From: Scylla paramamosain
Lineage: Eukaryota; Arthropoda; Malacostraca; Decapoda; Portunidae
DNA: 64,000 bases
Reading direction: 5' to 3'
Assembly (NCBI RefSeq): GCF_035594125.1
Contig: NC_087192.1
Coordinates: 13,453,990 to 13,517,989, forward strand
Below are positions 52,811-63,859 of the stretch, one piece after another (position 1 is the stretch's first letter; each line of letters opens with the position of its first letter). Both the position numbers and the translations under genes were made by a program. Under the pieces are notes generated by a model. That model had not been told where the DNA came from, searched no databases, and was given only the letters and a program-made list of their open reading frames with translations.

Positions 52811-53640
52811 GTTAGCAAAAATAACATCTGCAGTGAAGTAATCAAGATAAGTAATAATAATAAATAAGAAATAAGAAATTTAGTAAGTTGACATAACCAA
52901 CAGGGAAGCAGGAACCAATGTTTATCCTGAATTTCCAGATGGATTTCTCTTACGATATTTATGAAAACAGGAATATGCCAATGCTCAGCAATGAAATACA
53001 TCTCGATTTCTGGAAAGCCCCTGACAAGGACCCTCATGCGAGACTCCTAAACAAACTACATTCAGCGTAAATACATCATTCATATGCCAGGATCAGGAAG
53101 TGGCTGGGAAAAGACAATGGTCTGTACTGAATGGCTGAATCTAGCTGTAATTATGTCATTTGTCGTAAACCTGAGGATTAACCCGTATTGGTAAACGCTT
53201 TAGGTGTTCATCGGACTATGTTTCAGAGACTACAGAGGTGATAAGTCAGTTTCACAGGCATGTTATTTATTTATTTATTTATTTACTTATTTATCTACAC
53301 ACTTTTCTGTATAAAGATGCAGAATCCTTACTAAACTTTTAGAATAAGGAAAACATCTTCAGAAATCTTTATACTTTCTGCTATAGCCTGTTAAAAATAG
53401 TAAACAAAAGATGTTGAAACGTTCAAGAACCCACTTACTCAATGTATATAGAAAATAAGAATTGAAACTGATAGATTACTGCTTTACTGACTTAGTGGAA
53501 GGAGAAAGGAGCACCAGGCAGTGTGGTCAGTCGTGAAACACCTTTCTAAGATTTCTTATTGATCCAGAAATTGATAAGTAACACGACCTTAATATGAAAA
53601 ACTGATGCACACACACAAAAAAAAAGAAAAAAAAAATACA
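52809..53640. other. Intergenic, no gene recognised
   Basis: AT-rich single-copy DNA with a short (TTTA)n run at about 53263-53295. No coding frame looks real. Confidence 0.55.
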
Positions 53641-54010
53641 TCCAACACAGCAGCATGCACTCTGATTCCTGACAATGGCAAGCAGAGTAAAAAGGAAACT
53701 GGCCTCATAGTTACCAGCGACGCGAAATGGCTACATGATTGCGCATCTCGGAACCACAAAGGTGACGCGATGCTTGGGTTCACATGGAGGAAATTTGAAT
53801 CCAATACACGGCCAATCATTTTATCGCTACACAACCTGCAAGAGAGACTCCCCTCAATGCTCGGTGCTCCTGTGATGTTCAATACTACAGAAAAGACTTG
53901 GAATATCTGGAGAGAACACAATTCCGTGCCACAAAACTAATCCCAACAACCAAACTTCATTAAAAGAACCAGAACTGCTCGCCGTGTATTCCCGAGAGGC
54001 TGCAGGACTG
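53640..54010 (+). pseudogene. Decayed CR1-like reverse transcriptase C-terminal fragment
   Basis: One frame (to about 53845) reads TGLIVTSDAKWLHDCASRN then MLGFTWRKFES and IILSLHNL. This matches the usual CR1/jockey pattern of DLGV.I..D.K followed by a cysteine, MLGFI.RNF and V...LYN.L. A frame change then occurs and, from about 53853, the reading VQYYRKDLEYLERTQFRATK with LIPT continues the expected YYRKDIE.LE.VQ.RATK.IP block to a stop near 53937. Both parts are in family order, so this is a frameshifted remnant. It is not a copy of the array LINE at nucleotide level as far as I can tell. Confidence 0.7.
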
Positions 54011-54306
54011 ACTGTTTTGTGACGCCGAGCTTTTGGGCAAGTTTGAGCTCGGTGAAGCGGCGATCACTCGAACGTCTTTGAACTTTGGCCTGTAATAATG
54101 ACGAGAAACCAATACTTCGTGAATAAAGCGGAAACGTGGCTGTATCTTGTATCCTTTCATAATAACACGAAGGCACAAATGAAGCTGTATTACATATCGT
54201 TTTTGCAGTATAAATGACAATATCTGGAACCAATGTATGGGCCACAAATGCACTTGTTCTTGCCACAGGAAATTTTCATAAGTTATTTCCTTCAGATATT
54301 GTGTTT

Positions 54307-54497
<191 letters not shown>

Positions 54498-54921
54498 GCT
54501 GGTCCCAGTCCTCTCATTCCATGTTTTCTCTCTCCGCCTCGTGCTGGTCTCTGTTACATATGTATTTCCTCCCGCGACCTTAAATCGCTCGTGTCTTTGA
54601 AGCTGAAGCTCTCACCGTAATGGACCTTTTAGCCAATTACTGAGCCTCTTAGTCAGTCAGCAGTTAGCAGATTAGCGAGTTTGCTTCTTGACTAAGTAAT
54701 GAATACTTAACGATCATGTTGGTTGTCATGCGTATACTATATGCTATCAAATTGTTCTTTGTCGTTTCACTTACAACTTTTATTAGTAAAAAAGCAGATA
54801 AAGTATAAAAGTTATGTTATGTAAAGGTTTAGAAATATACTCCAATTTAAGCATTTCTGAGGCACCAAGTAACAAGTAAACATTAGTGAACTCTAACATT
54901 GCAAACATATTTTAGCAAAAA
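54498..54921. other. Intergenic, no gene recognised
   Basis: Mixed single-copy sequence. Nothing coding, structured or repeated stands out beyond short TTAGTCAGTCAGCAGTTAGC direct repeats near 54650. Confidence 0.55.
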
Positions 54922-55535
54922 ATCGATTTCCTTCCTTGTCACTCACACTTGTAGATGATTATTTTTTTTTTACCTTCACTTCTTGACCAATACGTTACCT
55001 CGAGTTGGGGAAGAGTTCTATTTGTATATTTTCGTAATCATATTAGAAGTTATTACATTCTTAGCGGGTCTGAGATGCAGCTCTATGCTGCAGACATTAA
55101 ATCAATCTCATATCCTGCAAATGCATTCTTATCTGCCTTCGATTCTTAGCCGATACATGATCTCGTATATTTTTGCAATCATGCTGGAAATCATTACATT
55201 TTTACCGAGTATGAGATGCAAGTCTGTGCTGCAAACATCAGATCAATCTTCTTTCTTGTCACTGTCACTTTTACACCAATTCTTATCTACATTCGCCTCT
55301 TGACTAACTCATCACCTTCTGCTGGTGAAGATTTGTATTTATATTTTAACTTTAAATCAGTCTTCAACTTTGTCACTCACAGTCGTAAATTCGTTCCTGT
55401 CCACATTTCCCTTTTGACGAATACATAACCTCGTGTTGGGGAAGAATTTTACTTGTAAATTTTCACAGTCATGTGAAAACTCATTACAATTTTACCGAGT
55501 GTAAGCTACAAGTCTGTGCTGCTGGCTGGAGAATG
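54922..55535 (+). repeat. Degenerate tandem repeat, four units of about 115-180 bp
   Basis: Units start at about 54922, 55101, 55242 and 55356 with an ATCAATCT-like word. In the better-preserved units it is followed by CTTTGTCACTCACA-like sequence, CTTTTGACNAATAC, ACCTCGNGTTGGGGAAGA, TGTATATTTTCNNAATCAT, ATTACATTTTTACCGAGT and CAAGTCTGTGCTGC. Units 1 and 4 are nearest full length (about 180 bp); unit 2 lacks the front part and unit 3 lacks the back part. No coding function is inferred. Confidence 0.7.
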
Positions 55536-55735
55536 TCGCTTCATTCAACTATCCCTTCATTCTCGTCCCCTTCAATCCGATAAGGCAGACCAGGGCTAGG
55601 TACATTCTCAGTAAGACAAGAAAAACATTTAAGCTTTTATTGAAAAATAGAAACATTCATCTTACTTTCCATTATTTTTTTTCTTTCCAAACTAAAGCTC
55701 TCCATTACTTAGAAAAAAAAAAAAAAAAACTTAAG

Positions 55736-55793
55736 TGTGCCAGCATACCCCATATGAGGGGTAAGTCGACACACTATGGGGTAAATTGGCACA
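55736..55793. repeat. Imperfect inverted repeat (hairpin) built of GTGCCA-CCCCAT motifs
   Basis: The left arm TGTGCCA-gca-TACCCCATA (55736-55754) pairs with TATGGGGTA-aat-TGGCACA (55775-55793). This gives stems of 7 and 9 bp separated by a 3-nt internal loop on each side. The 20-nt loop contains GGGGTAAGTCGACACA, a third, variant copy of the same motif. Confidence 0.75.
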
Positions 55794-56931
55794 TTACATA
55801 TAAATAACAAATTGGATGCATGTAATTAAGTTTAGATGCAGAATATCTGTGAAGCTAAATTTTATGAACATTAGGTTCAAATAACGGAAAAAAAATTTTT
55901 TCCTTACTAAGGAAAGTAAATTAATTTATATGTTTGAACCATCTCTAAAAATACAAGGTAAAAATTTCTTTAGGAAGCTAATTAATATCAACACACATGT
56001 ATCACCAAAATAATATAAATCAAATATAAAATGAAAGTAGATAGGTAATAAATAGACAAATGTTAATCATATATAGATGGTACTGTGCTAATTTGCCCCA
56101 TTGTCTTCGTGCCACCTTGCCCCATCCATACCACTAATCTAAACAAACGATTTTCGTATAGATTAAGAAATCTGTTATGATCTGTATCAAGAGTAAACAG
56201 TCCTTGAACCCTAAGACAGATTATGGCTAAAATGAATATCACTCATTTGTAACTAGATGCATGTGACAGCAAACAATATAATTTACTCACCAGCATCAAA
56301 ATTAAACTTCACTCCAATCAAATAATGCGACCTAGTAACGTGGCTGCATGTTGGTGAGTCAGGGCCCTCGAGGTGATTAGCTGGTGTCAATAACAGCGCT
56401 GTCGACCGGTAAATAGTGAAATTACTTCAAATGTGCCAACTTATCCCTGTTCCCAACTTACCCCGGTCTTCTATACTTGGTACGCGGCTGCGGCGACGGT
56501 GGCGTGGGCGTGTCGTCAGGGTACGGATCGTCTTTCAAGGGATATACGAGGACGTGTGGGCGAGGCTGTATCCTCCGCTGCTGTTATCTGACACTGCATT
56601 TTGACAAGGATTAGGATGCCACTGTGAAATGCGAGTCTTGTTTTATTTTTGTTTTATATTTCCTATTGTTTTGTCTTATCTCTTAACCCTCTGACTGCTG
56701 ATGGCACACATATATTACTCAAGCAACTTTGAGCAACTTTGCTTACAACGGGCATTAAAAGGTTCTATTAGATATTCGGTGGCAGCCTTTGTTGTGACAG
56801 TAATCTTTTAAAATCCTCATTTAAACTTATGCAAGGCTGTTATACGAAGCTGAGAAACTGTAGCAGTCAAAGGGTTAGCAAAGTCTGTATTTTTTTGTGT
56901 GTGGTGCTTTATAATCCTGTTGTCACACATT

Positions 56932-56982
56932 CCGTCAGTCAGTCTGTTAATCAATCATCCAGTCAGTCAGTCAGTCAGTCAA
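56932..56982. repeat. (CAGT)n short tandem repeat
   Basis: Five to six CAGT units, plus two scattered ones upstream, followed by a poly-T run (56992-57007). Confidence 0.85.
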
Positions 56983-57970
56983 TATGAACAATTTTTTTTT
57001 TTTTTTTATGTAATGCCTTATTGAGTGTGCTTGTTTGACTTCGGCTTTCTTACCATTCAAAGAGAGGATTTCCTTGACCAACAGCGTGGGAGGCAGCACC
57101 ATCATCACCCAGGTTTGGAATAATGGCGAATTTAGGTGTTGTGATAGCACCGAGACAGTTACTGACTTCACCCATCCTGGTATTGTGGTGGCCAGAATTT
57201 ACTCAACTCTGTTATCCTATTCTAATACTGCCTTCCTTAAGTGAACGGTTATTAATTCTTCTTGTGTTCTCAGCTCCATGTTATATTACCGCCAGGGAAC
57301 GTGTTGGCTCGGTTTGTTCAGTCACTTAGACGTGATGTGATACTTTAATTTCTGTAACTAGTGACAACAGTATTGTCCTGAACATAAATGTAGTTTTTTT
57401 TATTTAGTTCACTTAATTACGTAAGGAGTGTGAAGCATTCAGTTTTTCGTATAAGTCTCTTTTTTTAAGAAAATAAATGCATAAACAGTTGAATCATTAA
57501 CAAATAGTACTATAATCTATAATCTGCTTGTTTTCAACACGTAGGGACATTTGCAAGTGTAAGCTGGAATATCAGTATTTTCCCTTTTCATTTTTTTTTT
57601 CTTTCTTTTTGCGTGGATAAAAAAAATTATCAGAGTTCATGGTAGTCAGTAAGTGTCCGTTGCCATGACGACCTGCAGGCCTGAGATGATCCCGGAAAGG
57701 TCAGTCACGTCATCCCGGAAGAAGGAAACAAAATGCGAGAAATGAATAACATAAGTTTAGGGGAAAAAAAGTGGAATAATACAATTATTGAGAAAGGCAG
57801 AAATCGAAGCAGAAATCACGGAATGAAAGCAAGCAAGTCAACGAGTGGACATGAGATGATTAGAATTGACACAGTAATATTTAACGTATGAATTGATCAA
57901 ACAGAAAGCAATTTGAGGGAAAGTTGATGTAAACATGCTTGAGATTGGAAGTGTAAAAGTGGCAGAGAAA

Positions 57971-57972
<2 letters not shown>

Positions 57973-58068
<96 letters not shown>
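57973..58068. repeat. (CA)n microsatellite
   Basis: An uninterrupted CA run of about 48 units. Open frames through it are artefacts. Confidence 0.98.
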
Positions 58069-58069
<1 letters not shown>

Positions 58070-58224
58070 CAATATTCGCGTAGGTTGAGTAAATTCGCGT
58101 TCCCGAGACTAGAGCCGCGAGTTGTTGACCCAGCATGCCTCCCTCTCTTTCTTTTTCCCTTCCCTCTCACCTTTCGCAAGTTTCTGTCCGTTTCTTCCTT
58201 TTTCGTTAAAATATTTCTTAATGC

Positions 58225-58730
58225 TTTTTTTTTCTTTTTTTATGTAGGAGGGGCACCAGCCAAGGGCAACAAGACTATAATAAAAAAAAGGCCACTTAGG
58301 TTCTGGTCCCTGAACAGTCAAAAATTGGTCTTCAAAAATTAAAGATAAGTGTCTTGAAACCTTTCTCTTGAAAATAGGAAGGAGAAAATACAGAAGCAGG
58401 AAGGGAGTTCCAGAGCTTACTAGAAAAAGGGATGAATGATTTAGAATACTGGTTAACTCTTTCATGCATTAGAGAGGTGGACAGAATATGGGAAAGAGAA
58501 AGAAAAGTATTATGCAGCGAAGCCGTGGGAGGAGGGGCGGGCATGCAGTTAGTAAGATCAGAAGAGATCAGAAGAGGCATGAAAATAGCGGTAGAAGATA
58601 GCAAGAGATGCAACACTGCGAGAAAGAGAGAGAGAGGTTGAAGACTGTGAATTAGAGGAGAGGAGTTCTTAAGACAAAAAAAACATCTGATTCCACCCTG
58701 TCTAAAAGAATCATATGAGTGGAATCCAGT
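58225..58730 (-). mobile_element. Antisense jockey-like LINE, 3' portion, split by younger copy
   Basis: Read on the minus strand this begins at the codons for GSTH and DRVESD-like residues (about 58690-58725). It continues through RVNQYSKSFIPF then KLWNSLPASVF (about 58380-58440) to the 3' UTR TTGCCCTTGGCTGGTGCCCC and a poly(A) tail (T tract at 58225-58241 on the + strand). It is the direct continuation, in element coordinates, of the antisense piece at 62031-63450. The two were one copy before the insertion at 58731-62030. Confidence 0.85.
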
Positions 58731-61700
58731 AGGCAGTAGACACCTGCCGAAACGATAATTACTCCCAGTGAGGTCTAAAGCACTGTTCAGGGGGTGCTGT
58801 GAACTTGTCATTAAACCCAGCTGTGACCTCACTGAACGTTTCCCTTTGTGTCTCACAACACAAGGGGGTAGTCACAGCCTGCCCTCTAAAGACAACTCTC
58901 TTCCTCCACACAAAACTACAAGCACCTAATAACACACACACCCTTCACTCAAAAATTTTAAAATCATGGCGACTCCTACACCAGCCTCGGAGTCCCCATC
59001 TGGGGAGGGGACCATAAATGTCCCCAGGTCGGACTGCCTTTCCGTCGACGACCCTAAGTGTCTTGACACCCCCCTCAACTTTTTCTTCATTAACTTCTGC
59101 AACATTCGCGGTCTAAGATCTAATTTTCAATCTGTAGAACACCACCTCTCCTCTTCTAAACCTCATCTTCTTTTCCTCACTGAAACTCAGGTGTCTGAGG
59201 CAACTGACAGTAGCCCCTTTTCTGTTCCCTCCTACTTTCTCTATCTTCATTTTCGATCCAAAGCTGGGTGCTGCGTTTATGTGCGCAATGGCTTAACCTG
59301 ATCTCGTGCCCACGCTCTTGAATCTTCCGAGTTTTCCACCATCTGGCTACGACTACAGAGTCATTCTCATACTAAATTTATCTGTGCTGTACACCTCTCT
59401 CCTAACTCCTCTGACTATAAGAAATTCTTTGACTACTTAATTTCCAAAGTGGAGCACATTCTGACCCTCTTCCCTTTTGCAGAGATCTCCATTCTTGGAG
59501 ACTTCAATGTTCACCACCAGCTTTGGCTTTCCTCTCCCTTCACTGACCATCCTGGTGAACTAGCCTACAACTTTGCTATCCTCCATGACCTAGAGCAATT
59601 GGTGCAACACCCTACTCGTATTCCTGACCGTCTTGGAGATACGCCCAACATTCTTGACCTTTTCCTGACCTCTAATCCTTCTGCTTATGCTGTCACCCTT
59701 TCTTCTCCGTTGGGCTCCTCCGATCACAATCTCATATCTTTATCTTGTCCTATCACTCCAATCCCTCCTCAGGATCCCCCTAAGCGAAGGTGCCTCTGGC
59801 GTTTTGCCTCTGCTAGTTGGGGGGACCTGAGGAGGTATTTTGCTGATTTTCCTTAGAATGACTACTGCTTCCGTGTCAGAGACCCGTCTTTGTGTGCTGA
59901 GCGCATAACAGAGGTGATAGTGTCTGGAGTGGAGGCGTACATTCCTCACTCTTTTTCTCGTCCTAAACCTTCTAAACCTTGGTTTAACACAGCTTGTTCT
60001 CTTGCTATACATGATAGAGAGGTGGCCCACAAAAGGTACTTAAGCCTTCCATCACCAGAATCTCATGCAATTTATATTTCTGCCCGGAACCATGCCAAGT
60101 CTGTTCTCCAACTAGCCAAAAACTCCTTCATTAACAGAAAATGTCAAAACCTTTCAAGATCTAACTCCCCTCGTGATTTCTGGCATCTAGCCAAAAATAT
60201 CTACAATAACTTTGCTTCTTCTTCTTTCCCTCCTCTACTTCAACCAGATGGCACCACTGCTATCACATCTATTTCTAAAGCTGAACTCTTTGCTGAAACC
60301 TTTGCTAAAAACTCTACCTTGGACGATTCTGGGCTTGTTCCTCCCTCTCCTCCACCCTCTGACTACTTCATGCCACATATTAAAATTCTTCGTAATGATG
60401 TTTTCCATGCCCTCGCTGGTCTAAACCCTCGGAAGGCTTATGGACCTGATGGGGTCCCTCCTATTGTTCTCTGAAACTGTGCCTCCGTGCTTGCTCCTTG
60501 CCTAGTCAAACTCTTTCAGCTCTGTCTGTCAACATCTACCTTTCCTTCTTGCTGGAAGTTTGCCTACATTCAACCTGTTCCTAAAAAGGGTGACCGCTCT
60601 AATTCCTCAAACTACCGTCCTATTGCTTTAATTTTCTGCTTTTCTAAAGTTTTTGAATCTATCCTCAACAGGAAGATTCTTAAACATCTATCACTTCACA
60701 ACCTTCTATCTGGTCGCCAGTATGGGTTCCGTCAAGGCCGCTCTACTGGTGATCTTCTGGCTTTCCTTACTGAGTCTTGGTCATCCTCTTTTAGAGACTT
60801 TGGTGAAACTTTTGCTGTTGCCTTGGACATATCAAAAGCCTTTGATAGAGTCTGGCACAAAGCTTTGATTTCAAAACTACCCTCCTACGGTTTCTATCCT
60901 TCTCTCTGTAACTTCATCTCAAGTTTCCTTTCTGACCGTTCTATTGCTGCTTTGGTAGACGGTCACTGTTCTTCTCCTAAATCTATTAACAGTGGTGTTC
61001 CTCAGGGTTCTGTCCTGTCACCCACTCTCTTCTTATTATTCATTAATGATCTTCTAAACCAAACTTCTTGTCCTATCCACTCCTATGCTGATGATACCAC
61101 CCTGCACTTTTCCACGTCTTTTCATAGACGTCCAACCCTTCAGGAGGTAAACATATCACGCAGGGAAGCCACAGAACGCCTGACTTCTGATCTTTCTAAA
61201 ATTTCTGATTGGGGCAGAGCAAACTTGGTATTGTTCAATGCCTCAAAAACTCAATTCCTCCATCTATCAACTCGACACAATCTTCCAGACAACTATCCCC
61301 TCTTCTTCAATGACACTCAACTGTCCCACTCTTCTACACTGAACATCCTCGGTCTGTCCTTTACTTATAATCTGAACTGGAAACTTCACATCTCATCTCT
61401 AGCTAAAACAGCTTCTATGAAGTTAGGTGTTCTGAGACGTCTCCGCCAGTTTTTCTCACAACCCCAGCTGCTAACTCTGTACAAAGGCCTTATCCGTCCA
61501 TGTATGGAGTATGCTTCACATGTCTGGTGGGGTTCCACTCATACTGCTCTTCTAGACAGGGTGGAATCAAAAGCATTTCGTTTCTTCAACTCCTCTCCTC
61601 TAACTGACTGTCTTCAGCCCCTCTCTCACCGCCACAATGTTGCATATCTAGCTGTCTTCTACCGCCATTTTCATGCCAACTGCTCTTTTGATCTTGCTAA

Positions 61701-62030
61701 CTGCATGCCTCCCCTCCTTCCGCGGCCTCGCTGCACAAGACTTTCTTCTTTCTCTCACCCCTATTCTGTCCACCTCTCTAACGCAAGAGTTAACCAGTAT
61801 TCTCAATCATTCATCCCTTTCTATGGTAAACTCTGGAACTCCCTGCCTTCTTCTGTATTTCCACCTTCCTATGACTTGAATTCCTTCAAAAGGGAGGTTT
61901 CAAGACACTTATCCACCAATTTTTGACCACTGCTTTGACCCTTTTATGGGACTGGCATTTCAGTGGGCATTTTTTTTATTAGATTTTTGTTGCCCTTGGC
62001 CAGTATCCTTCCTACATAAAAAAAAAAAAA
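58731..62030 (+). mobile_element. Near-complete jockey-superfamily-like non-LTR retrotransposon
   Basis: A 3.3-kb element has a 5' UTR of about 235 bp starting GGCAGTAGACACCTGCCG (58732), one long ORF (58966-61926), a 3' UTR with TTGCCCTTGGCCAGT, and a 13-base poly(A) tail (62018-62030). It lies inside an antisense copy of the same family: the sequence before 58731 and after 62030 are the two halves of one LINE thumb-domain region. No clear target-site duplication is seen; the target seems to have lost about 4 bp. No separate gag-like ORF1 is present in the 5' part, so this may be a single-ORF family or lack its true 5' end. Confidence 0.88.
58966..61926 (+). pseudogene. LINE ORF2: AP endonuclease plus reverse transcriptase, three nonsense codons
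   Basis: A single frame of 986 codons is broken by in-frame stops at codons 112 (59299), 297 (59854) and 503 (60472), with no frameshift. The endonuclease part shows NIRG (residues 46-49), TET with the catalytic Glu about 73, GDFN (178-181) and SDH (252-254), all as expected for an APE-type nuclease. The reverse transcriptase shows KKGDRSNSSNYRPIAL, DISKAFDRVWH with the catalytic Asp about 621, GVPQGSVLSP (about 677-686) and YADD (707-710). The C terminus carries NQYSQSFIPF and a KLWNSLPSSVF block. Stops 2 and 3 fit simple G-to-A or C-to-T changes (TGG, CGA). The start ATG (GGCGACTCC follows) is the first in frame after the UTR. Enzymatic motifs are intact, but the protein cannot be made whole. 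Confidence 0.9.
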
Positions 62031-63450
62031 TACATGTGAAGCATACTCCATACATAGGATAAGGCCCCTGTACAGAGTGAGCTGCTGGTAAGGGGGTTAG
62101 GAGGAGAAAAAAAAAAAACTGGCGGAAACGACTCAGAACGCCTAATTTCATAGAACCTGTTTTTAGCTAGAGATGAGATGTGAAGTTTCCAGTTAAGATT
62201 ATAAGTAAAGTATAGACTGAGGACGTTCAGTGTAGAAAAGGGGGACAGTTGGATGTTTCTGAAGAGGAGGAAATAGTTATCTGGAAGGTTGTGTCGAGTT
62301 GATAGATGGAGAGATTAAGATTTTGAAGAATTGAACAATACTAAGTTTGCCCTGCCTCAATCGAAAATTTTAAAAATCAAAATTAACGCGTTCAGAGGCT
62401 TCCCTGCATGAACTGTTTACTTCCTTAATGGTTAGACATCTGCGAAAAGACGTGGATAAGTGCAAGGTGGTATCATCAGCGTAGGAGTGGATAGGACAAG
62501 AAGTTTGGTTTAGAAGATCATTAATGAATAATAGGAAGAGAGTGGGTGACAAGACAGAACCCTGAGAAACACTACTGTAACAGATTTAGAAGAACAGTGA
62601 CCGTCTACCACAGCAGCAATAGAACGCTCAGAAAGGACACTTGAGATGAAGTTACAGAGAAAAGGATAGAAATTAAAGGACGGTAGTTTGGAAATCAAAG
62701 CTTTGTGCCAGACTCTATCAAAAGCTTTTGATATGTCTTAAGCCAGCAGCAAAAGTTTCACCAAAATCCCTAAATCACGATGACCAAGACTCAGCAAGGA
62801 AAGTCAGAAGAAAGAACGGCCTTGACGGCACCCATACTGGTGATCAGATAGAAGGTTCAGAAGTGATAGATGTTTAAGTATCTTCCTGTTGAAGAGAGAT
62901 TGAAAAAAATTTAGAGAGGTATGAAATTAAAGGAACAGGACAGTAGTTTGAGGGATAAGAACGGTCATCCTTTTAAGGAACAGACTGAATATAGGCAAAC
63001 TTCCAGCAAGAAAGAAAGGTAGGTGCTGACAGACAGAGTTGAAAAAGTTTGACTAGGCAAGATGCAAGATACGCCTTCCGAGGGTTAAGGCCAGCTAGGG
63101 CATAGAAAACATCATTGCGAAGGATTTTAAGTAGTAGCATGAAGTAGTCAGACGGTGGAAGAGAAGGAGGTACAAGCCCTAAATCATTCAAGGTAGGGTT
63201 TTTTAGCAAAGGTTTGGGCAAAGAGTTCAGCTTCAGAAATAGATGAGATGGCAGTGGTGCCACCAGGTTGAAATAGAGGAGGGAAAGAAGAAGAAGCAAA
63301 GTTATTAGTTTTCTAGCTAGGTACCAGAAGTCACGAGGGGAGTTAGACCTTGAAAGATTTTAGCACTTTCTCTTAATGAAGAAATTTTTGGCTTGTTGGA
63401 GAACACACTTGGCATGATTCCCGGCAGAAATATAAAGTGCATGAGATTCA
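62031..63450 (-). mobile_element. Antisense jockey-like LINE, internal portion, older copy
   Basis: Minus-strand reading runs from HAIYISARNHAK-like residues (about 63440) through the segment before reverse transcriptase (63300-62970), LPSFNFYPFLCNFISSVLSE (about 62650), SPTLFLLFINDLLNQ and SYADDTTLHLS (about 62490-62550), to KLGVLSRFRQFF (about 62120) and CMEYASH (about 62040). Several stops and indels separate these blocks, and the segment with GVPQGS is altered. It is 5' truncated at about 63450 (equivalent to 60059 of the sense copy). Its 3' continuation is the piece at 58225-58730. It is more decayed than the sense copy, consistent with greater age. Confidence 0.87.
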
Positions 63451-63750
63451 TTTTTTTAAATTCTTATTTACATTACGTTTTCCTCTTATTCAATTTTCAT
63501 TTATTTTCTTATATGTATTTTTTTCTTATTCTATTACATTATTATTATTTTTTTTATCTATTCTAATGAATTTATTTTCTCTCTAATTTTATTGTTGCGC
63601 ACTGAATGTGAGGGCGCGTGCTGCAGGGCCTTAGCGTGCCGGATCGCATTTTTCCTATGGCAGTACACGCGCTCCTCTGTACTAGTCACTGGATATTCTC
63701 AGAAATACTTTCATTGTGATTGCCACACTAAGATACCTAGACCTATATGA
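63451..63750. other. AT-rich flank, possible 3' UTR of a minus-strand gene
   Basis: T-rich single-copy sequence. On the minus strand it holds AATAAA-type hexamers (TTTATT at 63571-63576 on +), about 285 bases beyond the stop codon of the partial reading frame at the right edge. No other feature is seen. Confidence 0.45.
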
Positions 63751-63800
63751 CTAAGCCTAACCTAACCTAAACCTAACCTAACCTAGCTAAGCCTAAACCA
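63751..63800 (+). repeat. Short interstitial telomere-like (CCTAA)n tract
   Basis: Six or so CCTAA/CCTAAA units occur in about 50 bp (AAGCCTAACCTAACCTAAAC and onward), with single-base variants at the ends. TTAGG is the usual arthropod telomere repeat. The tract is too short and imperfect to be a telomere. Confidence 0.75.
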
Positions 63801-63859
63801 TTCTAGCGTGTTTTAATTCCCAGGTCCTTGTAATGACGGGGTGCAATAGTTAGTGCTCC

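Larger units (their letters stand above)
55536..57972. other. Single-copy flank with hairpin and short repeats, no gene recognised
   Basis: Besides the hairpin at 55736-55793, I see A/T-rich sequence, a poly(A) run (55712-55729), further GTGCCA/CCCCAT motifs (56080-56130, 56431-56464), a GC-rich patch at 56470-56580 and a CAGT tract at 56932-56982. A plus frame at 57035-57244 is open for 69 codons but resembles nothing I know. Confidence 0.5.

Noticed and set aside
57035..57244. 69-codon plus frame (GGSTIITQVWNNGEFRCCD)
   Set aside because: Normal-looking composition, but no splice sites, no recognisable family, and the opposite strand is equally open.
57838..58342. Frames with Cys-Val or His-Thr repeats
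   Set aside because: Translation of (CA)n.
58332..58856. 174-codon minus frame as a gene
   Set aside because: It is a chimera of the antisense LINE C terminus and the 5' UTR of the sense LINE read backwards across the insertion junction at about 58731.
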